Source: Lateolabrax maculatus
Taxonomy: Eukaryota; Chordata; Actinopteri; Acropomatiformes; Lateolabracidae
Direction of reading: 5' to 3'
Assembly (NCBI GenBank): GCA_031216445.1
Contig: CM062200.1
Coordinates: 3,485,501-3,549,500 of the forward strand
Length of the DNA: 64,000 bases
Shown here: positions 12,480-23,929 of the stretch, piece by piece
Numbering within the stretch: the stretch's first letter is position 1
How the letters are laid out: each line of letters opens with the position of its first letter
Made by a program: the position numbers and the translations under genes
Notes under the pieces: model-generated
The model's input: the letters and a program-made list of their open reading frames with translations, nothing else
Database searches by the model: none
Told to the model about the DNA's origin: nothing

Positions 12480-12900
12480 AATTGATTATGAAACATAACA
12501 TTAACGTACCACTTCTGTCCGACATCCGCAGTCTGGATATGAAAGTGCTTTGTGTATTTCTTGCATTGCAATCAGAAGAAAGGCCTCATGTAATACAAAT
12601 CAAACATGCATCATAGTGTAAAAGTGGAATTTTCGGACAGAAAATTAAGTACCAAGCTAATAAAAGAGATGCAAGATGACGGCTCGACATTAGTCCTGTG
12701 AAGGCAGATTGCTCAATTTAGCTCTCTTGGTTGGTCTTTTGTCGGCAAGCCACCCAAACTGCGATTGAAATGTGAGGGTTTAATAGAGATTTATGAAACT
12801 AAAATTGATTAGATGGAGCAGAGGCATGTGGTAACGATAAGAGGACAGTTGTCTCTTTGAATTAATATCAGACAAAAAACCTGCTGCTGACAATATGTTG
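12480..12900. other. Candidate conserved non-coding block
   Basis: Unique sequence without repeats and with many stops in all frames. It has evenly balanced composition and several homeodomain- and SOX-like cores such as CAATTGATTATG and TTGATTAGATGG. This texture is typical of long vertebrate enhancers. Conservation must be tested. Confidence 0.25.
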
Positions 12901-15120
12901 CACCCTGGGGTGGGGGTGGGGGATTATGGTAAGAAGCATTAAAAAGTCATCCAAGTGTTGTTGTTTTTTCCACTGAGCATCCTCTTTTCAAATCAGTTTT
13001 AGTGTTTGCGTAATTAGAGTTATTCTGAGAAAGTAATGCATGAAGTACAAATTGTTTATGTTAAAAGCATTTCGATAATTATTTTCCTGTTTGCACAAAG
13101 AGCAACAAGATGATCTGTGACTTAAAACCTGGTCTCCACTTAAATTTAGCTCTTGTCATAAAATGTAAGAGAATTCTGATGAACACACATTAAGGTTTAT
13201 GAAAGACCATTTAAAGGCTAATCAGTTCCTAACCCTGTATATCTGTTGTTCTCGAGCTGCTTGTAATGACAAAAGGCACACATGTCAAAATCACTGGTGT
13301 TTCTCTTTCAGCTTTCCTCGGGCTGCTTTCATCTCTTTGCATTTGCGTGCATCTGGTTCTCCTCCTCCCTGTTCTTCTCCTCTTTGTATGTTCTCCCATG
13401 TTCTGTCATACCAACAGACAGCATTTGATGTAAGAATTTCCTGTGATATATGAAGACTTGTGTAGAAGCGCAGCTCAGATTAAAAGAGTGTGTTGTGTGG
13501 AGGTGTTAGTACTGGAGGGGGAGGGTACGTAAGCCCTGAAGACCAAAGTGTTCTGTTGAAGTAGATCTGAGTCAGACAGGCAATTTTTAACACTGCATGC
13601 AAAGTGTCTTCCAGGAAATTGCATTCAAGCGAGACAAATATAAAACTCATATATATTATAGACAGGGAAGAGCTGGATTATAAATGATTTAAAAACAGTA
13701 TAGGTCAGATTGTTGGTGTATGTAAAGGGTTGTGGAACAGGTGCAATAGTGCAGGTAGTGCAAAGAATGCTGGAATAAATATTGGATAAATAATAAGTTA
13801 CATTGTTTACAGAAATGGTTTTATGTATATATTGAGTGTATCTACAGTATTTATAGTGTCCTTGGACTTGATGGTGACAATGAAAGGATATTACATACAT
13901 GCCGTTTACAGAGAAAGTGTGTTCCTCAAAGTTAATCAACGTGTGGCTCGTTCTCATGCTCTTGCACCGTCCGTGGCAACATTTCCATCCTTGTTTTCAG
14001 GGCTCAGGGCTTTGCTGGTTCCTATGCCAGCTATTGCATACAATCAGACACTGATTCACACCTGAATACATATACTTTGATAGTAGAATAGAAAATCTCC
14101 AGAATTACGGGTCAATTTCCCAACACTTAACCTCACTCATCACTCTGAGATGAAGAACAGAGTCGATGATTCACAGGTTAATTGGGTGCAGGTAAACGCT
14201 GTTGTCCTGATGGACCTCTGCTGATGCGCAGTCTTGATTGACACCTGATCCTGCTCCCACCTGCCACCCCTGTAGGGCATACGTACTGCTGTATGTCAAA
14301 TAGAGTGTGCCCTCATGTGTACTGTATTCATTTGCACCTTAACAGCACAGTATGCAAACAGAGTTGACCTTCCCTCGCTGTCGTGGGCTGCACTGTGGCA
14401 TGAAGCCAAGTTCTCGTACATGCACATGAATCCTGCTACACTGTGAAGGACACAGAATTCACATTTTAACAATGGCTAAAAGACAAAGCGAATATCCTTA
14501 TCACATATATCCCACACATACGGGGGTATACTTTCCTGCTTCATGATTTTCAGCTAGGTTCAAATACAGGGACCCTCTAATGAGCAAGGACAAAAAAGCA
14601 ATTCATAAGCTTAGAAAAGATGTGAATATGTGATAAAGATATGGTAAATGCCACACATATCGTTCTAGAAACGACTTCTTTGATAGAAACTTCCTTAATA
14701 AACATTGCAGAGCGCATGTGGTAAATGATGTTGTCATTATGAATCATGCAGCGGTAGATTTGTGTATGAATGCAGATTTAGATGTGGAAAGTAAAGGCAG
14801 ATGGAGCATAAGCTCTTTTTGTCCAGTAGCCATTGAATGTATTTATATAATGTAAGTACCTCTCTATATTCCCTGCCATTGTTACTGACGGAGGATAGGA
14901 GTCTCTCTTACTTTACTGATCGCTCTCATACAGTTGTATCATAGTTGTATTTGTTACTGCTAATGGAAACTGAACATTTCCTAATGCTCCTGCTTCATAT
15001 TAAGTGTTCAACTGGTGAACCACAAGGTGGCTTTTATTATAAAGCAGCCACAGGAAATGCAATGTATTTGTTGGTTAGTGGCAACAACAGTATTTTAGAG
15101 AAAATATACTGTACAGTTTG
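12901..15120. other. Gene-free DNA
   Basis: A second PBX/MEIS-like TGATTGACA lies at 14235-14243. The stretch 13735-13800, with repeated GTGCAA and AATAAATA words, may be an old retroelement scrap but cannot be assigned. No exon supported. Confidence 0.45.
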
Positions 15121-15440
15121 TTTAATGCTGATGGGATAGTGGATTCAACAGAACATTCAACATCAGCGGCAGCCATCTTGGTTGTTTATGAAAATGCATA
15201 AACGACGCTCCTCTGTCAGTCATCGCACCAAACCTGCCCCATAAACGGACGTGATTGGGCCGACAAATTCCAGAAAGGATGGAAATCTGTCTGAATGTGA
15301 GGGGGGCACATACATCTGCCAGACCACAGAAAACATGATCTCGCTTTAAACACTCGCAGATTCGTCTGGCTACCTTTCACCATGATATCCTGTTGCATGG
15401 AAAAACTTTTCGAGCTGTACGCACAGCATGACGTCTGATC
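15121..15440. mobile_element. Putative dispersed fish repeat
   Basis: GCAGCCATCTTGGTTGTTTA near 15167, a later GTGATTGGGCCGACAAATTC, and GAGGGGGGCACA near 15299 resemble a non-autonomous element I recall from fish genomes that carries GGCAGCCATCTTGG and GAGGGGGGC blocks. No reading frame is preserved. The boundaries are approximate. Confidence 0.35.
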
Positions 15441-15654
15441 GCAGGTGCAGAAAAACAGGTTAATTAGTTGGCCTAACAATTAAGAGACTATTCTCTTGAC
15501 TATTTCTCTCGAGGTGCGGCACCCTTCTGAGGTCTGCGCTGGTTGCCTGGCAACCCCCTCGGTGATGACAAGACTCCAGGAAGTCAGTGCACCCAACCAC
15601 AAATCGTTTTCACAGTTTGGTTTTTGCACTGACTAAAGAGTTGAGATAAAACGT

Positions 15655-15845
15655 GTAATTAGTGAGCTTTGGGGGAGCTGGTAGGTGCTGATGCTGTTAC
15701 GTTGGACAGAGCCTGTCTTACTGTTTCCCCGTTTCCAGTCTTAACCGGCTGCTGGCTGTGGCCTCATGTTTACTGACATTTACAGACGTGAGAGTGAAGT
15801 CTTTATCTCAGAAAGAAAGCTATTAAGTGTCAAACTATAAAAAAA
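15655..15845 (-). mobile_element. Dispersed repeat (GGAATAGTTCGACATTTTGGG type), copy 1
   Basis: Words shared with 37978-38180 include GTGAGCTTT...GAGCTGGTAGGTG, a GAGCCTGTCTTACTGTTTCCC-like segment, CATGTTTACTGACATTT with GTGAGAGTGAAG, and a final AAGTGTCAAACTAT. This is a very common percomorph miniature element, here in the antisense orientation relative to its usual TTTAAAGGAATAGTTC start. Confidence 0.6.
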
Positions 15846-17966
15846 GGAAAAGAAAAACCTTTCAATAATGAAGATGAAGAGGCTGCTAAACATAAACATA
15901 ACGATACTTGTGTGTGTGTGTTTGAAGCTTCTCATAGAACTGCAATTATTTTAGTCTTTATCATCTCAGCAGCTTGTAAAAACACTATTTCCTTTGTGGG
16001 ATTCATGTTGAAAGTGGTTTGTTTATTAGTATTCTACTTTTGCATTTTTCAATCTATCCATCGCTCCATCTCTTCTGATTAATCAATTCAAACAGAAGGG
16101 TTTGATGTGGCCCTACAGTGATTTCTCTTTTTTCTTTTTATACCAGAGGAGCAGCTTTGCAGTAGCACTCAACCACTGTCGTGTGTGTCATTTTCCCCTT
16201 GTAGGATGTAAATAGAAATTTAGGACTGATGACGGGGGTCGGGGAGGGAAATGTGATGGAGGGTGCAAATCAGCGACATCTGAGATAGCTGGTAATGAGC
16301 AGCTGTCCGTCAGTTAATCAGCGAGTCAGTTCGATTTCAGAACAGAAATGATGGCTCAGACCATCAGGTGATATAAAAATATGGGAAAAAGAGAGTGCAG
16401 GTTTTTCTTTTAAAGTCACATTAATTCAAGGAAAGTCAACTGAGTCACTACTGCAAAGCACCATCAGCAGGGGACTAATATCCATCATCAAATGTGTCAT
16501 TAAATACCAAAACTTACAGGTGGCAGCTTTAAGAGGAAATCGAAATTATTCATTTTATCTAGAGGGCATGTGGACAGTCATTTTTATTTTTTTTTTTGAT
16601 GCTTTCCGGCCTGTTTGGTTTGGGAGGAAAATAGATGGGGAGGAAGTGAGATCTATATATGGTCGTGCCAATGCCATGCAGGCACCCTTATCTGTGCTTT
16701 TTGTCTCTTAGTAGAAAGCTGTGTACATCACAGAGACATACAGTGTGGTGCTCACAGTCTGTGAATTGATTCATAACAAACTCCTACCCCATTTTACACC
16801 TTTCATTAACGAACAGGCTGGCTTGTCAGATTTTAATTAGCGTAAAACCACATTAAATCTCGATGACAAGATCTGATCCTGCACAGCCCCTCCTCAGGTG
16901 GTCAGGGATACATTAGAGAGTCCAGTTCTAACATTCAGTTTGCAGTCTTAATCTGTATGTGGGGAAACCAGCCTTTTAAAATACATTTTCACTAACAGCT
17001 TGGGTTGTTATTGTTAATTGGTAATAACAACTTTTTATTCACAAAGTAAAGTGTTGAGATCCTTGATTCACGGCACAAAACAAAAGAAGAACATAAAATT
17101 ATTGACCAAACAGGCAGTTGTAAACATCAGCACAGTTTGACTTCCTGCCCACACAGTATATTGATGTTGCTGCTTACTTGGAAGTTTGCAGTGCCATTTT
17201 CTGATGTAATCTGGTGTTCATTATTCTCCCACAAATAAGAATTTGGGCGATTATAGAAACCCACTGACACAAACTTCAATAAAATCATGCCCTTAGAAAA
17301 GGTTTTAATGTGCACATCTACAAATGTTATGATATGGAAATGATTAAAATAATTATTATATATTTGAATGAAATGTAACACATTGCTGTTCTCCTTTCTA
17401 TCGCATATGTGGAAGTTCACACATTGTCCCAGTGTGTGTCTGGTCTATAAATATCAGATTGAGATCGGAGTGCAATGTGGCAAATGCATCCTTTTTGTGC
17501 ACATGAATTATTTACACATGTGGCTGCAGAGCATTGTGAGAAGTTATCCCATGGCACAACATATTTCTAGCCTGACTGAAATAAGTAAGGTTTTGTCATG
17601 AATCCTAACACAGACACACATACACTGACAGTAAGCTCTGCGTTGTGACCCCTGCATCCATCCTTCTTTTTCACAACTCTGATCTCAGAGAAGTTGCCTA
17701 AAGGTGATTCAAAGCTGTGAGTCATCGCGGAGAGGATCAGAGCATCAGAGGGCAACTTTTTCCGTCATTAACTGCAGTAAAAATGATCTGAACTCAGCCC
17801 TCGACCAATCTTCAATTTTCTGATTTTACATTGCCATACTTGTTCATCTGTAACTTACAGTATGAGCTAAACCAATATAGAATTAATTATTTCCATTGAT
17901 TTTTGGGATGTGGTGTGTCTGTTTGTAATTGTTGAGGAGCAGGAGGAAAAGGTTTGTGTGTGTGTC
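15846..17966. other. Gene-free DNA with enhancer-like section
   Basis: At 16220-16370 the sequence is unique and GC-richer (dense with ATCAGCGA, AGCAGCTG and TTAATCAG words). No exon is supported elsewhere in the stretch. Short (TG)n runs occur at 15911-15921 and 17955-17965. Confidence 0.4.
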
Positions 17967-18082
17967 TGAGTATATTCCTGGTGCTGTTTATGCTGGAGGT
18001 TGACATGCTGAAAGGTCAAAACATAGCCAAAATATAATACTGCTGTGACCTTGTATTATTACCATAACAGAGGTTACCTATC
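17967..18082. repeat. Dispersed repeat, copy A
   Basis: About 115 bases closely similar to 19761-19880 in the same orientation, sharing the block CCAAAATATAATACTGCTGT and the following GACCTTGTATTATTA. Copy B sits inside a hAT-like miniature element, so this is probably an internal fragment of a second copy. Confidence 0.8.
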
Positions 18083-19674
18083 TTTTTTAAATACTGTGTT
18101 GAATGTAGAAACAAAAAATCCAGAAAGTTGGGTCAGATGCCATGAAAATAATTATTACTGTGGTGAGCTGCAAGCTGTCAGATCTTAGGACATTTTGCAA
18201 CATACGACTAAAGGAAAAACTTTGCATTTTCTACCCTGTGTCCTAAAAATAACATATACAACTTTGGAAATCTTTTCCTAACTTATAAAGTATTCTATAA
18301 ATTTAAACCTAACACAAGATTAAAAGGGTGCAGAGTGCAAGTATAAGTCCTGTCCTGCTTAATGTGACGCTATTATCAGTTGATCAATCAATCAATTGAT
18401 GTGATAATCAGGGTTTAGGTAATATTAAGGCACTTGTGTAGTTGCCTGGTTAGATCATTGGGTTTATATTGTTGAAGTGATCTTTTTCTGTATAATGATA
18501 CAGTCAAATTCTCATTTATGATGAATTTTGCCCTTATTTCCCTTTTGTCTCTTTCTAATCTTTTGACAGCATGATGTTTTATAGATTTAAGATAAGATGC
18601 CCTTTTCACCAATTAATCAACTGACCTAATTTTTGTAGTGATTGGATATTTACCCAGCATGTATGTATAGATATGAAACTATTGCTTGTTCATATACCTT
18701 GTCAAAGTCACTGAGACCAAAACAGTGTCCAGGAGTTTTTCCCTTTTAAAATCCAACCAGCTGTCACATTTCCTCCAAAATGTCTTTGGCAAAGCAAATA
18801 AACAGTTGGTGTGTTTTAGTGCTATAAAATATTTAAGATCTGTATATCCTTAGAATTTGCAAGCATTAAACCTGTTGAGCTGTACGTCTATAATTTATCT
18901 TTCAAATTTTAATCTGCCTGTTTATATCTGTTTAACTTTGTTAGGTTACATTAGGTCCTCAGTCTCTGTTTTATTTGTATTTCCATTTATTCATATGTAA
19001 ACATTCACAATCTGACAACATACTTTATTTCATTGAGCTACGAAAACAGGACTTCACATACCTGTGTAAATGGATGTCGTGCACTAAAAATATGCCTGCC
19101 TTTGATCATAGACAGATCTCTGAGTATTTATTATTAATAGTGAGCAGACCAGCAGCAAAGACACGACCCTGTATACCTCCCACTCCCTCTCCTCATTACT
19201 GCCTGATGAGAGCTGAACCATCCCTTCAGGGCTTAGGCAGTGCAGTAATAGCTGCTGTTTGGTGACTTAGAAGTGTGGTGGGGAGCGCAGTCACCCATGG
19301 CAAACCAAACTCTAACCACTCATTTATTCAGCCAGAACGAATTGACCCCACTTGCAGCAGCACCGCCCGTCAGTACAAGTGGTTGTAATGCAGGAAATAA
19401 CAAATCTATAAATAATCATATATACTTTAGTATAAGAAGGCATAAACGGTGTAGCTGATAGATTGGCTCGCTTGTCTGCAGCTTATATTCCCCTGAGGAA
19501 TCATATGCATGTTCAGAATTTCTCACACACCAGTGTGGTGTGTTACACTATATTAGTACAACACACTTTCACTTTCAGCAAATTTTACTTTAAAACTTTT
19601 ATTAAATATAAAAAGGAAAGGTATATATTATGGAGTGTTATATAATTATTACTAATAGTGTATTCATTTGTAAG
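18083..19674. other. Gene-free DNA
   Basis: A run of ATCAATCAATCAATTGAT words (about 18382-18400) gives overlapping PBX-like half sites. 19130-19400 is somewhat GC-richer and unique. No exon supported. Confidence 0.45.
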
Positions 19675-19885
19675 CCAGTGGTTCCCAGCCTGTGGGTCGG
19701 GCCCCCCTCATGAGATATATCTGAGGGGTGGCGAGTTAATTAACGAGACAAGAAATAAGATCTGAATATATTCTTGGTGCTGCTTAATGCCGGAGGTTAA
19801 CATGCAAAAGGGTCAAGGTCAACCAAAATATAATACTGCTGTGACCTTGTATTATTAACATAACAGAGGTTATCTATCAGGTTGC
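19675..19885 (+). mobile_element. hAT-like miniature element with repeat copy B
   Basis: It begins CCAGTGGTTCCCAGCC followed by GTGGGTCGGGCC and TCTGAGGGGTGGCGAG, matching the left end of hAT Charlie-like miniature elements. The internal part 19761-19880 is the partner of 17967-18082. A right terminal repeat is not evident, so the right end is approximate. Confidence 0.6.
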
Positions 19886-20689
19886 AAAATAATTAATAAG
19901 ACAAAAAAATATGTTCTAAAACCAATAAAGGTTTTTCTTTTTGTAACTTCTTCAGGCTACTGAAAATCGGTAATCTCAGAAAGGAACATCATCTCTTGGT
20001 TGAACTGTGGGTTCATCCCTACAAGTGACTCCTTTCACATTACACGTAGTCATTTGACCCATTGTTTAAATAAAAATACTTTTTTTTTTATTACTGCAGC
20101 TTCAATGCTTTTATATACTGCTAGATACTGTAGTTTAATTCACACATTTTACTTTAACTGTCATACACATATAGTGGAGTAGAAAGTATAGAAAATATAG
20201 AAGTAGAAAGTAATAGAACAAATACTGAAAAGTAGAAGAAAAGTTGTAAATCAGTGTTTTACTAAACTATGATTTATTACAGGAATGTATTGGATTGTGT
20301 TAGATCGTACAGGTGTGGCCGACCTTTATTAACTGGTAACTCAGCCTTGACAGCCTTGGAACAGTACATTACGATTCAGCAGCTACTGTGTACATATATA
20401 GGGAGGTACATTCAGGCAGAATGATGGTGGTAATAATTTAACTCAGCGCGATCAACAGGGCGAGAATACAGAACACAGAAATATATGAACATGTGGGTGA
20501 CGCAGGACTTGGATTGCTTGTTCAGGTGTGTTGAAAGATTCGTGAGATACACTAATTTGTTGATTCCTCAACTCTAACCCTAAAAGCAGGGTTATAAAAT
20601 GAGTCTATTTTCTCATTCGTACAGTACCATTCGTTATCATGTTTATTCAGCCATACAACATGTTGATAGCGAATAAAACAGCTGCCAAG
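19886..20689. other. Gene-free DNA with a repeat scrap
   Basis: 20019-20102 (CTACAAGTGACTCC, TTCACATTACACGTAGTC, GCAGCTTC) is related to 41064-41138, so both are fragments of one dispersed family. The rest is AT-rich with no exon signals. Confidence 0.45.
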
Positions 20690-21110
20690 TTCCCACAATG
20701 CAACGTGCCATCTGGGCTATATGTTTTCCTGCATTTGACAAGGAAAATGAATGGTGCTCATTTCCAAGTAATCATTTCCTGATATTTACTTTGCCTCTGT
20801 TGAAGGAGCGGACAGCGTTAGATTTACCGTGGCTCTTTGTTGCTTCATGTAATGGCACCATTGAGGAAAAGAGTTATATGTTGCAGGAGCTTGTGTTGTT
20901 GTGTTGTGGTTGGGTCTTCACAGCTTTCAGGAGGAGCAGCTCATTTGTCTCCATGTTTCTCTCACTCCCCTAATGGAGCAAAGCCTTTTGACTTCCTGAT
21001 CATGCAAAGACAGAGGAAGGAGGAGATACCGAATAAGGCTAATAAGCTGCATCGATTATATGTGTCGCTTAAGAGAGGCTGGATTCATGGTATGTCGGGG
21101 ATCAGGTGAT
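20690..21110. other. Candidate conserved non-coding block
   Basis: Unique, moderately GC-rich sequence with overlapping short open frames in two plus frames, neither resembling a known protein. No bordering acceptor-donor pair fits an exon. The texture suggests an enhancer or an unannotated non-coding exon. Confidence 0.25.
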
Positions 21111-21112
21111 CA

Positions 21113-21143
21113 CCTCTCCTTTCCTTTCCTCTCCTCTCCTCAC
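21113..21143. repeat. Polypyrimidine tract
   Basis: About 31 bases of C and T only, with CCTTT/CCTCT periodicity, followed by a second pyrimidine-rich stretch at 21148-21170. The purine-rich complement could form triplex DNA. Confidence 0.85.
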
Positions 21144-21779
21144 TTTGTTCTCCCCTCCTCTCCTCTCATCACACCAGGAGTCTCCCTGGGACACCTCCCC
21201 AGGCTGTTATTTCTCAGGTCCACCTGAGCACAGCTGCTATGCTCCCTCTCCTATCTCTTTCTCTCTCACACACATACAAACACACATAAAAACACCGGCC
21301 TCATATATACACAGAGGGAACACCACGCATAATGATTTACAGAAACAGTCAAACACTCTCTTACCACGGTAGCTCTCTCTCTCTCCAGGTGAAGGGAGCA
21401 GGATCATCCTCCTCAGGAATATTCTGATGACCTCTCTGTGGTTTATCTGGAGGTTTTCCCCCACATACATTTCTCAGTTTGTTCGTGATAATTTACAAGC
21501 CTACCGGAGTTCACTGGTTTTCTTTGATGTTATTTTACAGAGCAGCTTGCTTTGGAGGATGCTGAAGTTCTCCTAATGACCACCTAAAAGTCTTAAAATG
21601 CCACATTTAGATAAACTGAGGTAATTTGTTTTTGAAATGTTGCAATGCAATCAACCAACAGTAACTTGACCTTGTCCAAAGTGAGCTAACTTTACATTAG
21701 TTTTCACTAGCAAGGACCACACCATCAACTCAACAGATACGTTTAACCATTTATTTACAGACGATGATGATATTGATTG
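21144..21779. other. Gene-free DNA
   Basis: Short CA- and CT-rich stretches (21260-21400) and ordinary unique DNA. No exon supported. Confidence 0.5.
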
Positions 21780-22260
21780 TGTGCGAGGCTCGGCTCGCTC
21801 GGTTCTTCAGTTGGCGGTTGCGTTGTGGGGAGCTTAGGTAAGGAATCCGCCGTGGCACCCGGGCACAACGAACCCCCAAAATAGCCAGTTACTTTAAACA
21901 AGTTGAGCGAAACTGAGATCTTTGGGATCTGAACAGATATAACGATGGCACGCTTAGGAAGACCATCGACCCATGACACGAGTGTTCTGGGAGGCTGAGG
22001 TAGCAGCACCAATCCTGAAGGAGAAAAATGCCACGAAACCACTTGTCTGTACTCGGAGATGAAGGGAGGATATAGCTGACCTGGTTGATTGGTTTTGGTT
22101 ACCATGGTGTTGTTTGAGAAGTAGGACGAGCGTGGGTGGAAGTGAAGGCTTGAGGGGGTAGACTCGGAGCACGCAAGCAAGTGAGAACATGGCTTCTAAG
22201 ATTTGAGCAACATGAGAAATGCTGTATCCAGAGCGGATGGTGTGGATGCACACTGACAGT
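21780..22260 (-). mobile_element. Degraded DIRS/Ngaro-type tyrosine recombinase C-terminus
   Basis: Read on the minus strand, 22016-21990 encodes RIGAATSAS preceded by SF, and 21974-21957 encodes MGRWSS. After a stop codon at 21956-21954 the same frame gives ACHRYI and SDPKDLS. In DIRS-group retroelements the tyrosine recombinase carries H-x-F-R-IGAAT, then LGRWSS-x-A-Y-x-x-YIR, with the last tyrosine as nucleophile. Here the conserved histidine is replaced (FFSFR), about eight residues are missing between RIGAAT and MGRW, an internal stop is present, and the upstream part shifts frame. This is therefore a dead fragment. Reverse transcriptase was not recognised upstream. The boundaries are approximate. 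Confidence 0.65.
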
Positions 22261-22679
22261 AAGTCTGTGGTAATTTTGTATTTGGTATTTTGGGCAGGCT
22301 CCTGGTGTGGAAGACCTCTGAGCGGTTAAGTTATCTGTGGATGGCTGGAGGCCGGGCCTTGCTGCTGACTTCCATCACTGAATGGGCTTAGGTTATGAAG
22401 CCGGTCATGATGATGATGAGATCGAACGATGGGAAGGTTATGGAATCAGAAGCGAGACAGAAATATAAACTACGCGGAGAACGTATCGGTGTGTGACATA
22501 GTGCCATATCAGGCGTCGCATGAACGGATGGATGGACCGTTCAGAACGTTATTACGTCTATGGCTGTGAGGTTGTCTGAGTGTATGAAGATGGAACAGAA
22601 CTGTTTGCTGCTTTACTGCTGTTTTTTGTGAAGTTGTACTTTGTTTGTGGGCTCTGTGAAACGGGATTCCTTTACCCTC
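22261..22679. other. DNA between recombinase remnant and CpG patch
   Basis: If the retroelement were intact, its upstream coding region would occupy this stretch on the minus strand, but no recombinase or reverse-transcriptase motif is legible. It may be unrelated sequence or heavily mutated element. Confidence 0.35.
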
Positions 22680-22918
22680 CTGCGGTGTTTGTTTTAAAGG
22701 AGCCCGGTGGTCGGTGGTCGGGGGACGTCCCCGGAGCACGGTGAGGCCGCAGCTGACGGGACGATGTCGACAAGGAGAACTGCCGGGAATCTCCTCTTCC
22801 TCTCTCCTCTGATGAGAAGAGCTGAACCGGGCTGGACACGGACCACAGAAGAGACTGTGTGGAGGCTTACCGGACTGGCTGGACTCCTGCAGGTCTTGTG
22901 GATCACAGGAAGGACCAG
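22680..22918 (+). other. Candidate first exon in a small CpG-rich patch
   Basis: CpG dinucleotides cluster at 22700-22800, against a CpG-poor background. An ATG at 22764 with A at -3 opens a frame of 51 codons plus 2 bases that begins MSTRRTAGNL and ends exactly at CAG|GTGAGT, a perfect donor consensus (exon end 22918). The last third (WRLTGLAGLLQVLWI) is hydrophobic and could be a signal or anchor segment. I do not recognise the protein. The frame remains open upstream to 22707. It could be a true alternative first exon or chance, and no downstream partner exon was identified. Confidence 0.35.
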
Positions 22919-23929
22919 GTGAGTGGATGATGCTGTTGCTGCGGGGGTGGGGGGGGTTGGGGGGGGGGGTTTGGTCGGTATTGGCACGGTTGAGGTGTGG
23001 ACAGCCGACTCCATATGGTTCATTCAGAAAGACATCTGCACACCTGAAGGTGCATCAGAGGGCCTCACAACGATATGCCACATATATAATGTGCCAGCAG
23101 TGACTAAACGCTCCTTAACCTGGGACTAGGTTAATTAGAAATATATATTAATATTTCCTCTTGCAGTGGATATTTGTATTGGTTTAGAGTGAGATCATGT
23201 AATGTATTTATTTACCAGTAACTGTTTACCCATGTGAAAACAAATACCCAGGAAATATGACCTGACCATAGCGACAAGGATACCATTTATTAATTTACCC
23301 GGCTGCCGGGGGTTATGGGATGCTGAGGGCTGCAGCATGTTTTGTTCTAATGTATTCAGCCTTAAAATGCAGAATTTGAGCCCCTGAACTGGGATGCAGC
23401 AGCAGTTCTGTGCCGAGGTTAGAGAATCTTTCACGATCCCAATTCAAGCTGATACGACTTTTTATGTAAAATGTCAGTGTGAAAGAACAAACATCTGCTG
23501 TAATGGACACTGTGTTCTCTCTTAACAAAAAACACCCATGCACAGATGCAAAATGCAGTTTAATACAAGGTGTAAAGAAATATTTTACACACAATGCAAT
23601 GTAAATTATTTAACAGTTCAGAGTATCAGCGCTTCGTCACTTACAATGTGTGGTAGTTTGGGTTTGTGATGCATAGAAATTCCACCAAATCTAGGCAAAT
23701 TTGTATGCATTACTGTTGTAGTGATTCATAAATTATTGATTTGAAGAATGCATGTGTGGCATCTTAATCAGCTGTTATGTGGAGAGACGTTTGTCCATAT
23801 CTCCTCCAAGAAATTTACCTACTTTCACTTCTTACTTTTCTTGTTTTTTGTGCTGTTTGGTATTGAATCCATGTTGGATTTCAGGAATCTAAGCCGTTAT
23901 CCGTGTGACCTTTTTTAGATGCTGAATTT
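22919..23929. other. Gene-free DNA after the exon candidate
   Basis: G-rich run at 22943-22971. The rest is AT-rich unique sequence with no exon signals. Confidence 0.5.

Noticed and set aside
13735..13800. GTGCAA/AATAAATA words as a retroelement 3' end
   Set aside because: Too short and too degenerate to assign to any family.
21755..22180. 141-codon minus-strand frame as a host gene
   Set aside because: The frame carries fragments of the YR retroelement in shifted frames; the recombinase motifs are split between this frame and its neighbour.
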